The notes: generated by a model from the letters alone, not told the origin. Counted from the stretch's first letter, positions 22,885 to 35,559 are shown. The stretch is 64,000 bases of DNA from Cheilinus undulatus (GCF_018320785.1 NC_054875.1:1120001-1184000); one strand, 5' to 3'. A program made the numbers and translations.

Positions 22885-23397
22885 ATGGCGGCCTCCATCA
22901 CGCTCCGCTCCTCGGTGCTCCGCCGGTCTCTGCTCGGTTCTCTCCGCCTCTCCGCTCCCTCCGCGGGGCTCCGTCGGTGTTCTTCGGCTCCAGACCAGAC
23001 ACAGTCCGGGATTATAGAGTCCACGGAGGAGTACAGGTTCGTGGAGCGGCTCATCCCTCCGTCTCGAGTCCCCGCTCCGCCGAAACACTCCGGTCCTGCA
23101 CCGTCAGGATGGATCCCTCCGCCGGAGTCTCCCCCGGACCTCCCCTACATGATCCGCCGCTCCCGCATGCACAACATCCCGGTGTACACCGACCTGACCC
23201 ACGGTAACCGGAAGATGACGCTGGTACGGAAAGTGGAAGGGGACATTTGGGCTCTGGAGAAGGACGTGAAGGAGTTCCTAAAGGAGGTGACCGGAAATGA
23301 CCTGCCCACTCAGGTGAACGAGGTCACCATGACCCTAAAGGTCAAAGGTCACTTTGATGTGGAGCTCAAGGACTGGTTGGCAAAGAAAGGATTCTGA
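22885..23397 (+). CDS. mrpl49: Mitochondrial large ribosomal subunit protein mL49
   Basis: One uninterrupted frame of 170 residues. The N-terminus is Arg/Ser/Leu-rich without acidic residues ([20 protein letters not shown]), a mitochondrial targeting peptide. The body carries the conserved mL49 core: [75 protein letters not shown], and the ending [10 protein letters not shown]. It acts in the mitoribosome 39S subunit. The start lies in CCAACATGGCGGCC, a YY1-type site, and TTTCCGG/GAGGAAG-type ETS sites sit just upstream, a typical ribosomal-protein promoter. Mammalian MRPL49 is split into several exons; this copy has none. The predicted polyadenylation signal is AATAAA at 23950-23955. The 3' UTR contains a tandem repeat. 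Confidence 0.95.
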   Translation: MAASITLRSSVLRRSLLGSLRLSAPSAGLRRCSSAPDQTQSGIIESTEEYRFVERLIPPSRVPAPPKHSGPAPSGWIPPPESPPDLPYMIRRSRMHNIPVYTDLTHGNRKMTLVRKVEGDIWALEKDVKEFLKEVTGNDLPTQVNEVTMTLKVKGHFDVELKDWLAKKGF

Positions 23398-23469
23398 CAT
23401 CACAGCTGAAAGGTGATGGACTCCTCAGTCCACCTTGGACCTTCAGATGCTCCACCATGAGACTCGGTC

Positions 23470-23935
23470 CTGGACAAGACCAGATCAGACCCTCAGAGTC
23501 CCTGAGAGAGGACTAAACCCGGATTATTGAAGAACCAGGACCAGTTAGACCCTTCATGATGGACTTACTTTGGTTAAAACCCTCAGATCAGACCCTCAGA
23601 GAGGACTAACCCTGGACTATTGAAGTACCAGGACCAGTTAGACTTATTTTGGTTAAAACCCTCAGATCAGACCCTCAGAGACCCTAAGAGAGGACTAAAC
23701 CTGGACTATTAGAGCACCAGGACCAGTTAGACCCTTCATGATGGACTTACTTTGGTTAAAACCCTCAGAGACCCTGAGAGAGGACTAAACCTGGACTATT
23801 AGAGCACCAGGACCAGTTAGACCCTTCATGATGGACTTACTTTGGTTAAAACCCTCAGAGACCCCGAGAGAGGACTAAACCTGGACTATTAGAGTACCAG
23901 GACCAGTTAGACTATTTTGGTTAAAACCCTGCAAA
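23470..23935. repeat. Tandem repeat in mrpl49 3' UTR, about 90-bp unit
   Basis: About five partial units built from CCCTCAGAGACCCTGAGAGA, GGACTAAACCTGGACTATTA, GAGCACCAGGACCAGTTAGA and CCCTTCATGATGGACTTACT. Copies differ by loss of blocks, giving spacings of roughly 75-105 bp. It ends just before the polyadenylation signal at 23950. Confidence 0.9.
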
Positions 23936-23959
23936 CACCTGAAATATAAAATAAATGAA

Positions 23960-24730
23960 ATATAAAAGCCTCCTGTTGTCTTTTTTCTGAGCAGTACTGG
24001 CACCTGGGCTGGTGGTCTCGTGGGACCTGTAGGATCCGTGTATTTTGAAGCAGACAGATTTGAATGTGATCTGAGAAAATCTAAATCTAGAGAAAAGCTG
24101 TTCCACCATCACTGTTTAAAACCAGGAGAACGTGGCAAAAGCTTAAAGAACAAGAGGTTTAAAGTAGGACAGATGTGAGTCCAGATCCGACGGCCTCTGA
24201 ACCTACAGGTGAAAGTTCTCTGATCAGGGGTCTGCTCTGAGCCGGGCGCTCTGTCCTGGTTCTGGTTTCAGAACTCTGAGTGTATTAGAGGTCAGAGGTG
24301 AGCAGCAGGATGAAGGGGTTAAAGGTTTGTATTTCTATAAAAGAGAACCATAGAATTATTAACAGGAACGATGAACGACACCAAACAGAACAACATCAGC
24401 TGAATTTAAGTTCTAGACATTTTTATTTATTCAGTTTTACGTTCAGAGTATTTAAAGATAAACACGCTAAAAAGAGATCAGACAGCTGAATCAGTCTGGA
24501 AGGTGCAGAGATGAAAACTGGTGAATATCAGTAAAAACAATCCTAGTCTAAACTGTGGCGCTCTGTCCTGATGACTGCTGCAGCCAGTGGAATTACAAAC
24601 AGCCGGTTCTGGTGTTTGGTTCCTGCTGTGGTTCTGCAGGAACATAGAAGATAGAAAAATCCAGTCAGGCAGACTCCACAGAGGGACCCTCCCTATGTGC
24701 ACATAAAACCTTTATCTAAGTCAATAAAAA
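23960..24730. other. Intergenic, mrpl49 to haus7, no gene seen
   Basis: Only short chance frames occur. No RNA gene or mobile element terminus was recognised. Confidence 0.5.
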
Positions 24731-25092
24731 TAGGGATGTACCATGTTATCAGTCTGGTATCAGCAGATATCAAAATGTCTGTCAATATTTACTGATATTT
24801 TGTCTATTTCAGCATTTATTGACTGTAATTTTTGTCCATATATCCTAATAAATTGGTGAAGTTTTGGTCTGAACCAACAGACCTTTGTCAGTAAAGGTGT
24901 ATTTCTTTATTTTCCTCATTCTCTAAACTTTAAAGTGTTTTTAAGGACTAAAGTTTGTTTTCTTCGTCATCCTCAAAACTCAAAGTGTCCAAAAGGACTG
25001 AAATTTCTTGTCAGAAGAGCATGTTTGAATATCAGTGTCGGCTAAAATGAATCTGTAAATATCAGCAAAACTCCAATATAGTGCATCCCTAA
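24731..25092. mobile_element. Nonautonomous DNA element with TAGGGATG termini
   Basis: The left end TAGGGATGTACCATGTTATC and right end ATAGTGCATCCCTAA form inverted repeats of the TAGGGATGCAC(C/T)AT type seen in teleost MITEs. Internally it has repeated ATCAGTNTCGG/ATATCAG phrases. No coding region is present. Confidence 0.6.
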
Positions 25093-25369
25093 AAAAACCT
25101 CAGCACTAATAATAAACACTAATGTAGATAGGCCTGTTTACACACCTCATGTTTATTGTTAGTGAGTCTGTTCTGCTAAATATCCGACTCTGCACCTCTG
25201 TAGATGTGACGCAGTGTTAGAGAATAATCCGGATTAAACCAAACAGCACAACATTTATTTCCTAAAACAGACCAAACCTGGTTCAGGATTTCTGCCTGAG
25301 CATGACTGACCACTGAGAGGGATCTAGCCTCAAGCACAGAACCCTTCTGTGGCCCCGAACAGACGAGTA

Positions 25370-25425
25370 AGGTGGGCGTGGTCAGCGTGGTGGGCGTGGT
25401 CAGCGTGGTGGGCGTGGTTCATGGT
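25370..25425. repeat. 18-bp triplicate GGTGGGCGTGGTCAGCGT
   Basis: Three near-perfect copies of an 18-bp G-rich unit. Confidence 0.85.
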
Positions 25426-25439
25426 AAAGGTTTTTAATC

Positions 25440-25930
25440 ACTAAAGAGAAGTCAACAACCAAGCTGTTGCTTTTTCTATTACTGTTCAATTACAGAATCA
25501 AAACAGGGAAAAAAGACTTTTTAAGAAATCTCTATTTAACCATGAATTTAAAAAAAAGGAAAACAAAAACACAAATGTTTGATTTTTTGTTTTTCCTTTT
25601 CCAAAAGGAAATAAATCAATAAATAAGGACCCGTTAGTTTTTTTCATCTTATTTCTTTAGTGCTGGGATCAGAGAGAACATTGGTGATGTAACATTCTTT
25701 TATTTTTGATGTGTTGCAGCTGTTATGATAGAAATAATGTTACATCCCCAGTGTTCTAGAAAACAGTAAATTAAAAACTAACTGTTCTTTATTTATTCGT
25801 TTCTTTTTGAAAACTAAACAGGAGACAGGAAAACGAATAACCGTGATTCCTTATTTAATATAAACTGCCTGAAAGGGTCAAAGGTCAGGTGTTCCTGTTT
25901 TTACACAGTAATGAGGAAACAGCTTGGATT
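25440..25930. mobile_element. Dispersed foldback-like element, copy 1
   Basis: It shares blocks with 32090-32650: GATGTAACATTCTTTT, then the inverted AATAATGTTACATC, and further on CTGAAAGGGTCAAAGGTCAG and GTAATGAGGAAACAGC. The central inverted repeat suggests a MITE. Ends are not defined. Confidence 0.5.
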
Positions 25931-26240
25931 TCTTTGTTAGAATTAGAAAGCGTTGACCATGAAGTACCCCGGCCCAGTATGATAACAGTCTACATAGGTG
26001 TGGAACGTTCCGGCCGTTCCTGTGGATCCGACCAAAGAGACTAACGACCCTCAGAGTCCGTGACGGGACAGACCGAGCGTCTGTAAACTGTGAGTCCTAG
26101 AATGACGAGGTGTTGTCTCTGTGCTCAGGTCAGGTTGAACTCAGGTGATCAGAGAACAGGTTCTCTGTTCCTGCGGAGGATGGAGCGGCCGCACGGCCCC
26201 GGGTCTGTCAGCGGCCGCCGTCTGCCGGAGGTCAGGGCGG

Positions 26241-29200
26241 TCAGGAGGAATGAAGCAGAGAGGAGAAGTCTTTAACCCTCCTGCTCAGCTCCTCCAGCTG
26301 GTGCTCTGAAAACCAACACAATAAGGACGAATATGAGCAACGTTCAACAAAAAAGTCCTGAAATCCATCTTCTACATGGAGCTGCTGAGATAAAAATGTC
26401 TGTAAATGTCAGTGACTGTAAACATGGTGGGGGTCTGGGACGGTCCGAGAACCACAGAGATTAGAGCGGTTTGCTCTCAAACTCTGAGCCGTCAGATAAA
26501 ACCCAGAGATTTAGTTTAGACATGTCCTAAAATGGATTTATGTTAGTTTTCACTGCGCCTCTGCTGCTAACAACAACATCTACAAGGAACTTTAGAAGCA
26601 TGACAACATGAGGGAGAAAAGCTGTTCAAGAGGCACAGCTAGCCTCCTAGCTGGTGACTAACTGGTCCTCATTCATTCTGATCAGCACATAGAGACCCCA
26701 GTCCAGAGTCAGAGAGACAGAGAGAGGATGACTGTTGTTAGAGTCAGAGGATAAGAAAGCACATCTCATCATTTCAGCCCTGATAAAAATGCATTTTTAA
26801 AGAAATTATTTCACATTTTTGCTGATTTGTAGCAAACACTCAGCGATGACAAAATCTCCACAGTCAAAGAGAACGTCACTAACCTAGTGCTCGTTTCTCT
26901 CCGCGGCTCCAGTATCGAGGCTGAGTCTTCAGCTGGTGCACTTCCTCTCTGACGGACATGGATGCTTCTGAAACTTCCTTAATCATCTCCAGCTCCTGGA
27001 ACACAAAAACAAACAGGTAAGAGGCCGCGGCATCGCCGGCGTTCTTCATTAACAGATATGCAGAGCGGTCCTCGTACGGTGACGAAGGCCAGCAGCAGCT
27101 GGTGAACTCTCTGGAACACGCCGGTCTCTGTGCTGAAGGTCGGCGGGTCTCTGCTGCAGTACGACCTCAGGTCTGAGCTGTAGACGTGGCTGAATGTCGA
27201 CATCAGCTGCTGGAGGTCACACGCCGCCACACGCAGCGAGCTCGGGGAGAAGACGCCCGGACTCTGAGCGTCGTCGTTCAGGAAGTCGCACTGAGGAGAA
27301 CACAGTGAAGAAGAAGAAGATGGTTAACGTGAACGTGTAAAGGTGGTTGTGTAAACGTGATGGCGTAAACATGGTCGTGTAAACATTGTCCTGTAAACGT
27401 GGTTGTGTAAACATGAATGTGTAAATGTAGTCGTGTAAACGTAGTCCTGTAAACATGAACATGTAAACGTGGTCGTGTAAACGTAGTCGTGTAAACATGA
27501 ATGTGTAAATGTAGTCATGTAAACGTAGTCGTGTAAACATGAACATGTAAACGTGGTTGTGTAAACGTGGTCGTGTAAACATGAACTTGTAAACGTGGTC
27601 GTGTAAACATGAACTTGTAAACGTGGTTGTGTAAATGTATTTGTGTAAACATGAACATGTAAACGTGGTCGTGTAAACATGAACATGTAAACGTGGTCGT
27701 GTAAACGTAGTCGTGTAAACATGAATGTGTAAATGTAGTCGTGTAAACGTAGTCGTGTAAACATAGTCGTGTAAATGTGGTCGTGTAAACATGAACATGT
27801 AAACATGGTTGTGTAAACGTGGTCGTGTAAACATGAACTTGTAAACGTGGTTGTGTAAACGTAGTCGTGTAAACATGAACATGTAAACGTGGTCGTGTAA
27901 ACGTAGTCGTGTAAACATGAATGTGTAAATGTAGTCATGTAAACGTAGTCGTGTAAACATGAACATGTAAACGTGGTTGTGTAAACGTGGTCGTGTAAAC
28001 ATGAACTTGTAAACGTGGTCGTGTAAACATGAACTTGTAAACGTGGTTGTGTAAACGTATTTGTGTAAACATGAACATGTAAACGTGGTCGTGTAAACGA
28101 AGTCGTGTAAACATGAATGTGTAAATGTAGTCGTGTAAACGTAGTCGTGTAAACATAGTCGTGTAAATGTGGTCGTGTAAACATGAACATGTAAACATGG
28201 TTGTGTAAACGTGGTCGTGTAAACATGAACTTGTAAACGTGGTTGTGTAAACGTAGTCGTGTAAACATGAATGTGTAAATGTAGTCGTGTAAACGTGGTT
28301 GTGTAGACGTGGTCATGTAAACGTGGTTGTGTAAATGTAGTCGTGTAAACATGAACGTGTAAACGTGGTCGTGTAAATGTGGTCGTGTAAACGTGGTCGT
28401 GTAAACGTGGTTGTGTAAACGTAGTCGTGTAAACATGAACGTGTAAACGTGGTCGTGTAAACATGAATGTGTAAATGTAGTCGTGTAAACGTGGTTGTGT
28501 AAACGTGGTCGTGTAAACGTCATCGTGTAAATGTGGTCGTGTTAACGTGGTCATGTAAACGTGGTCGTGTAAACATGAAGATGTAAACATGGTCGTGTAA
28601 ACGTGTTCGTGTAAACATGAACATGTAAACGTGGTTGTGTAAATGTGGTCGTGTAAACGTCATTGTGTAGAAGTGATTGTGTAAACGTGGTCGTGTAAAT
28701 GTGGTCGTGTAAACGTCATTGTGTAAAAGTGATTGTGTAAATGTGGTGGGTAATGGCGTGGTGCGTGTAAATGTAATTGGTGTAATGGCGTGGTGGTGTA
28801 AATGTGGTGTATGGCGTGGTCGTGTAAACGTGGTCGTGTAAACGTAGTCGTGTAAACATGAACGTGTAAACATGGTCGTGTAAATGTGGTCGTGTAAACG
28901 TGGTTGTGTAAACGTGGTTGTGTAAACGTGGTCGTGTAAATGTGGTCGTGTAAACGTGGTTGTGTAAACGTGGTCGTGTAAATGTGGTCGTGTAAACGTG
29001 GTTGTGTAAACGTGGTTGTGTAAACGTAGTCGTGTAAACATGAATGTGTAAATGTAGTGGTGGCGTGGTGGGTAAACGTGGTGCGTGGTGGTGTAAATGT
29101 GGTCGGCGTGGTCCTGTGGCGTGGTTGTGTAAACATGGATGTGTAAATGTGTGTAAACGTGGTTGTGTAAACGTAGTCGTGTAAACATGAATGTGTAAAT

Positions 29201-32200
29201 GTAGTCGTGTAAACGTGGTCGTGTAAACGTGGTCGTGTAAACGTGGTCGTGTAAATGTGGTCGTGTAAACGTGGTCCTGTAAACGTGGTTGTGTAAACAT
29301 GAATGTGTAAATGTAGTCGTGTAAAGGTGGTCGTGTAAACATGAACATGTAAACGTGGTCGTGTAAACATGAACATGTAAACATGGTCGTGTAAACATGA
29401 ACATGTAAACGTGGTTGTGTAAACATGAACATGTAAACATGGTCGTGTAAACATGAACATGTAAACGTGGTCGGGTAAACATGAACATGTAAACGTGGTG
29501 TTGTAAACATGAACATGTAAACGTGGTTGTGTAAACATGAACATGTAAACATGGTCGTGTAAACATGAACATGTAAACGTGGTTGTGTAAACATGAACAT
29601 GTAAACATGGTTGTGTAAACATGAACATGTAAACGTGTTCGTGTAAACATAAACATGTAAACGTGCTCGTGTAAACGTGGTCGTGTAAACATAAACATGT
29701 AAACGTGGTCGTGTAAACGTGGTCATGTAAACGTGGTCGTGTAAACATAAACATGTAAACGTGCTCGTGTAAACGTGGTCATGTAAACATGAACATGTAA
29801 ACGTGTTCGTGTAAACATGGTCGTGTAAATGTGGTCGTGTAAACGTGGTCGTGTAAACATAAACATGTAAACGTGGTCGTGTAAACGTGGTCATGTAAAC
29901 GTGGTCGTGTAAACATAAACATGTAAACGTGCTCGTGTAAACGTGGTCATGTAAACATGAACATGTAAACGTGGTCGTGTAAACATGAACATGTAAACGT
30001 GGTCGTGTAAACATGAACATGTAAACGTGGTGTTGTAAACATGAACATGTAAACATGGTCGTGTAAACATGAACATGTAAACGTGGTCGGGTAAACATGA
30101 ACATGTAAACGTGGTTGTGTAAACATGAACATGTAAACGTGGTCGTGTAAACATGAACATGTAAACGTGGTCGGGTAAACATGAACATGTAAACGTGGTG
30201 TTGTAAACATGAACATGTAAACGTGGTTGTGTAAACATGAACATGTAAACATGGTCGTGTAAACATGAACATGTAAACGTGGTTGTGTAAACATGAACAT
30301 GTAAACATGGTTGTGTAAACATGAACATGTAAACGTGTTCGTGTAAACATAAACATGTAAACGTGCTCGTGTAAACGTGGTCGTGTAAACATAAACATGT
30401 AAACGTGGTCGTGTAAACGTGGTCATGTAAACGTGGTCGTGTAAACATAAACATGTAAACGTGGTCGTGTAAACATAAACATGTAAACGTGGTCCGTAAA
30501 CGTGGTCATGTAAACGTGGTCGTGTAAACATAAACATGTAAACGTGCTCGTGTAAACGTGGTCATGTAAACATGAACATGTAAACGTGTTCGTGTAAACA
30601 TGGTCGTGTAAATGTGGTCGTGTAAACGTGGTCGTGTAAACATAAACGTGTAAACGTGGTCGTGTAAACGTGGACGTGTAAACGTGGTCGTGTAAACGTG
30701 GACGTGTAAACGGCTCTGAGTGTTGGTCATGTTCAGACTGATAGCTCGGTTTATCCTCAGCATGGATTGATAATCTGATTATTGATTAGTCTTACCTCTG
30801 ACTGCAGCTGCTGCAGAGCCGACTGAGCCTGCTGTAAGAGAGCGCCGACATCCGCCACCTCTTCTTCTCTGCCCGCTTTACAGGATGACTTTGGGATTTT
30901 CCTCGATGTTCTGTGAGGAAGACCAGCAGAAGCGAGACGTTTTGAAAACAGATCTTGAAGTTCTGATATCATTCTAGTGAATACCAAACACAGCGATCCC
31001 TGTTTGGGTACCGTGGAAATCCTAGACTCAATTATTGATTGTTCTATTGTCTTCAGTTCTCAAACATCCCTGGCAGACTCCTGATCCTTGTCTAGATGAC
31101 ACAGCAACGTTGGAGATATTTCAGAAAAGGTCGACCAGTGGTCATGTGAGACGGCGTACCTGATGTGTGCGGGCCAGGGGTTGAACGAGGGTTCGAGCAT
31201 CTGTGAGAGGAGGGGCAGATTCTCTGCAGCGTAGAGCTCGTTCAGAAGCATCTCTGCGTCCGTCCGCTGTCCGCCAGACGTTCCACATCCTGGGACTAAC
31301 GTCAGGAGCTGCTCCAGAAACTGCAGCTGTCTGAGAGGGCTGGCATTGCCCTGGAGGATGGCATCAGTTAAACACTTTAATTTCCTTACATGTGGAGTTT
31401 AATCCAGTTTCATCAGTTTGTACGGTCGGGCTCACCTTGATCAGCTCCAGGTCGTCTGCTTTGCAGAGCATCAGCTCGTGTCCGAGTGCAGCCATGTCTG
31501 TTGGTACAGAAGCAAAGATCAGCAGAGAAGCTCTGGTTGTGCTCTCATTCTCAGGGTTTCAGCAGGAGGAAGGTTATTCTGAGTTACCTTTGGTTAAACT
31601 CTCAGGCTCTTTGGCTCTCACTGACCTCGCCTTCGAGTTCCCAAAGTTTGGGTGAATACTGTGAGGACGACACAGAGCAGGATGTTAAATCAGGATATCT
31701 ATGAGAGAATGAGAGTGATGCTCCACGGAGGTTCCTCTACCTGCTGCAGATCCAGGCCAGGATGTCGATACGATGCTGAGACGGAGAACACAGCAGCTGC
31801 AGGATGCTGTCTGCTTCCTGGAGGAACAAACCCTCCACCAGAGGGCAGCACGCAGCCTACACAAAGACAGAGTTAGGGTTGAAAACAGGGGAAAAGAATG
31901 TTGTACTCATGTAAAACTACAGTTACCCTGATCCAAATTCACCTCAGTTTTAGAAAAATTACTGCTCAATAACTCTACTCAAGAAAATTTAATGTAATTT
32001 GACGTTTATTCAAATACAGAGTAGTTTCCTTTGGAAAGGAATGTTTGTGCTGAGTAAAAAATATACAGAATCAGCCGGAGTATTTAAAGCCGACAGATTT
32101 TAAATCTGATATCGGAAATCCTAAATAAAGAAAGAGCAGATTCCCATTTATTGTTTAAGAAAAGGAAAACAAACATGGAAAAACCTGTCCTCTGTCCTTT

Positions 32201-33896
32201 TAGCAGATTAAACTGGGAATTAAAAAAGAAAAAAAAAAGACCAGTTACTCATTTTCTGTTTCTACTTTTCCAAAGAGAAATTATTAATTAAATTAAGATT
32301 ATTATTTTTTAATCTTTGTTTTTGTGTTCTGATAAAAAGAAAGATCAAAGAACAGAACACAGATGATGTAACATTCTTTTCTTTCACAACCCTTGCACCA
32401 GGTCACAAATATAGGAAGAAAAGAATGTTACATTACCATTCTTTGAGCTTCCTTTTTATCTGAACACAAAAATAAAATAAAATAAGAAATAAACAGCTGT
32501 AAGTTTATTCATTTCTTTCTGGGGAAACTACCGAAAACATTTAACGGTTTTTATTCCCAGTTTAATCTGAGCTTTCTGAAAGGGCCAAGGGTCGGGTTTC
32601 CCTCCATATTTAAGTTTTCCTGTTTTTTAAACAGTAACTGAGGAAACAGCCTGTTCCTTCATTTAATATTGGCCATTTCAAAATAAAAGTCCGTTAGCCG
32701 TAAATACAGTGACCTTTTCAGTTTCTGAACTTTCTTTAGTTTAGCTGGTTTTTATTTTCACCCCTGGAATAAAGCTTTCAGCGACTAAAACTGTAAAAAA
32801 GAAACTTCCTCCGTATAAACGTTGACCGCATTTCTGTTTAAATGTTCAGAAAATAAAAACTTTAGTAGTAGTGGAGCAGAGCAGGGATTCTCAACATTGG
32901 GGTCGGAACCCCATTGGGGGTCGCGAGACATTGAGAGGGGGTCTCCAGATGCCTTAAAAAAACTAGTAATATTTTTTAATATACACTGTTGCTACTTTAC
33001 ACCAGTTTGTCCAGATTTCAACCTGTTTTCATCACTTTTTACCACCAATTTTGCCAATTAAAACCCATTTTTTGTCAGTTTTAAACCCGTCCCACTTTTT
33101 TTCCTGCCATTTCTAAACCAAATCTTGCAACTCTCCACCTATCATTGCCTCTGTTAACCTAATACTGCCACCATCAACCCCTCTTTACCACTTTTTATGC
33201 CACATTTCTCAATTTAATATGCACATTTTTGCCAGTTTAACCTACTTCTGCCAATTTCTGCCCTTTTTGGACAGTTTATATCAATTTTTCATCCAATTTC
33301 ACCAAATTTCAAACTATTTTTGCTACTTTAATGCCATTTGAGCCTTTTTTTTCTCACTTTCATCCATTAAAAACCATTTCTGCTACTTTTAAACTCCAGT
33401 TTCACCACCTTTCCCAGCATATTTTGCCATTATTAAACCCATTTTAGCTATTTTTAATGCATTTTAATCCTGTTTAAGAGGGCTACTTACTGCACTAATG
33501 AATTAGAGAGGTATTTGTTTCTTTGATTAGAGAGGTTATGGTAAAATACCGCAGCCTAACTAGTGGACCCCCCCCCCAGTGGTCAGCCTGGTCTCCACGT
33601 GACTATGCTAGAAGCTTCCTGGCTGTTCAGCCAGCCTCAGGTCCAGCCTCAGGTCCAGCGGGGCTCCCCGGTCTCTGGCACCTTCGTTTTGGGGGTCGCA
33701 GACTGAGACCCCCTGGACAGTTTGGAGGAGTGCTGGATGTAAACACCATCACCGATAAAACATAAAACCACGTCAACATAAATGACAGGCTGTACGCCAC
33801 CTACACCCTCATATTTACCACAACAGTTTCTGATTTTACCTGCAAACATGAATAAACTTGTCGAGCTAGCTCTTCCTCCTTCGAAGCACCCGCCAT
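26241..33896 (-). CDS. haus7: HAUS augmin-like complex subunit 7, nine coding exons
   Basis: Minus-strand exons: 33896-33840, 31856-31741, 31658-31588, 31497-31436, 31350-31160, 30910-30796, 27290-27078, 26995-26884 and 26305-26241. All junctions are GT-AG and in phase, giving 333 residues plus a stop; human HAUS7 is 368. It starts MAGASKEEELARQVYSCLQ. Conserved family stretches are VEGLFLQEADSILQLLCSPS, then HRIDILAWICS; MAALGHELMLCKADDLELIK; NPWPAHI; and DLQQLMSTFSHVYSSDLRSY. The middle and C-terminal parts are predicted helical (LLQQAQSALQQLQSE; HQLEELSRRVKDFSSLL). Augmin brings gamma-tubulin to existing spindle microtubules so that they branch. The start ATG lies in AAAATGGCGGG, 14 nt after a promoter module shared with las1l and crebzf. 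Intron 6 (27291-30795) is almost wholly a 14-bp minisatellite. A minus-strand polyadenylation signal was not fixed. Confidence 0.93.
27326..30713. repeat. 14-bp minisatellite filling haus7 intron 6
   Basis: About 240 units of the GTAAACGTGGTCGT / GTAAACATGAACAT type. The 14-bp unit cycles through three frames, so the minus strand shows overlapping open frames of up to 560 codons (FTRPRLHVHVYTT-like) with no biological meaning. Longer near-identical blocks recur, for example around 27450-27850 against 27870-28240 and 29490-29760 against 30210-30460, so there is higher-order structure. Two irregular patches rich in GGTGGCGTGG lie at 28745-28820 and 29055-29125. It leaves about 35 bp of intron on the exon 7 side and 80 bp on the exon 6 side. 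Confidence 0.95.
32090..32810. mobile_element. Dispersed foldback-like element, copy 2 (haus7 intron 1)
   Basis: Central inverted repeat GATGATGTAACATTCTTTTC ... GAAAAGAATGTTACATTACC, with flanks matching 25440-25930 (CTGAAAGGGCCAAGGGTCGG; ACAGTAACTGAGGAAACAGC). This is a nonautonomous DNA element of unassigned family. Confidence 0.55.
32882..33718 (-). mobile_element. Nonautonomous hAT-like element in haus7 intron 1
   Basis: It begins CAGGGATTCTCAACATTGGG, followed by GTCGGAACCCC and GGGGGTCTCCAGATGCC. The interior is a run of CCATTTTTGCCA-type units. The far end, with GGTCTCTGGCACCTTCGTTT, TGGGGGTCGCAGACTGAGAC, matches the left end of 10883-11738 in reverse. It is therefore the same family in the opposite orientation. 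Target duplications were not identified. Confidence 0.6.
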
Positions 33897-33909
33897 TTTC
33901 CAAACAAAC

Positions 33910-33980
33910 TTTCTTCTTCGGTGGTGTTTATTGTTGGTTGACCGGCCTGTTCAGAGACGCTTCACTGCCACCTTCTGGAC
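33910..33980 (-). promoter_or_regulatory. Shared promoter module upstream of haus7
   Basis: On the minus strand: CCAGAAGGTGGCA (33978-33966), then CAACCAACAATAAACACCAC and CGAAGAAGAAAG ending 14 nt before the start codon. The first motif differs at one base from the CTCF core CCASYAGRKGGCR. The same arrangement is at 35560-35630 and 45321-45389. Confidence 0.55.
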
Positions 33981-35256
33981 ATGAATGGAATAGGAGATTT
34001 AACAGGAAACGGGACAAAATGTCTTTAAATCAGTAAAAGATTAATTCAAGTAAACATTTCCAAAAATCAGCTAGCCCTACTGATAGCATCTTAATAACTG
34101 ATCAGCAGTCATATTAACACAGAAAGTCCTGATCAGCCAAATGTGGGCCAGCTGCCACTCAGTGTCAGACTTTCCTCCAATAAAAACAATAAAACTCTGC
34201 TCTTAAACTCAAAGCCTGCATCATCATCAGTGTTTTAGGTCTCATGAATTCGACATTTTCTTTAAATTCAGGGCGAGAAACGGAGAAAGACAGAAACCCT
34301 AAAAGAGTCCCAAATACACCCGACATTAAAAACATTATTTCCTTTCAAAATACAGAAACTTAAAAAAAATCCAAACACTCTGAAAATTAAGGCAGCCATG
34401 TTCAAACTCTGACTGAATTCATCGTTGAAAATTTGATAATCAGCCCTAAAATAACAACTCGACTTTTCATAGTGAGTACATTAAACCACAAAACCCCGGT
34501 CATATTCTTTTAATGCTATTTTTATTTTTGAGCTCTGAGAATTATTGCAGTGTCGTTTATGATGATAAAGGTAGTTAAAGAATTTGAGGTTCTTCACCCC
34601 CAATATTGAACAATTTAAAGTTTTTAATGATCAGGGATTAATGATAATCTCCTGGCTGTACTGAGACATTGCCAATGTTTTTGTACAATTAAGCAGCAAG
34701 TGCATTTCCCTGCATTTGTCTTTAAAGAGGTTTGTTTCTTAGTCATTCCAAAATATTAAAATGAAATCCACTGTTGGTATTTGTAGTTTTATGTGTTTCA
34801 AAAAAAAAAGAAAAACAAAACAAAACAAAACAAAAAACAGGTAAACATTACAGAGAATAAAAGAAAAGAGTCTATTAAAAATACACTTTAAAGAGAAGTC
34901 ATGATGACAGATCAATAAATGAACAAATACAATTACTAGAATAATCAAACTTCACCAATAAAAGGTTATAAAATAATAATACCAATTATAATAATTAATA
35001 TTAATACTACTACTAATAATAATAATCAATATTAACAAAACTAATAATAATAATGATAAAAATAATACAAAAATTATAATAATACATATTAATTATACTA
35101 CTACTACTACTACCAATAATAATAATAATAATGATAATAAAAAATAACAAAATATATATAAATATTAATTATACTTTTATTAATATTATTATTATTATTA
35201 TCATTATTAATAATAATAATAATGACAATAATAATAATTATTATAATAATAATAAT

Positions 35257-35292
<36 letters not shown>

Positions 35293-35520
35293 TAATAATA
35301 ATGATAGAATATGCAAGAAAAAATAAAAATGAAGTCTTCCTACAGAGAATAAAATCCCTTACATAAAACCCTTTCTCTGCAGTTTTTAATCCCTCGTTTA
35401 TAAACAAATGGCGTTTTAAAACCTTTAATCATTTTAATACACTGGCATCTTTGGCATCTTAAAGAACCAGAGTGCTGATCCAGGCAGCAGCATCAGGATT
35501 GTTCCACAAAAATGAAATTA
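33981..35520. other. Divergent intergenic region between haus7 and las1l
   Basis: AT-rich, with a short A-rich run at 34801-34836. No gene seen. Confidence 0.5.
34970..35300. repeat. (TAA)n/(ATT)n microsatellite tract
   Basis: Long imperfect runs of AATAAT and TTATTA with interspersed TACTAC. It produces spurious poly-Ile/poly-Tyr frames on the minus strand. Confidence 0.9.
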
Positions 35521-35559
35521 AGGAATGTTTACTTTGATTCTAGTGGGCTGACTTCCGGT

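Noticed and set aside
22756-23088. Antisense frames over mrpl49
   Set aside because: Shadows of the mrpl49 coding sequence with no motif of their own.
27217-30763. Very long minus-strand reading frames (up to 560 codons) of FTRPRLHVHVYTT type
   Set aside because: A 14-bp repeat without stop codons opens all three frames at once; the frames overlap each other and lie within a haus7 intron.
35110-35407. Poly-Ile and poly-Tyr frames
   Set aside because: Translation of the (TAA/ATT)n microsatellite.
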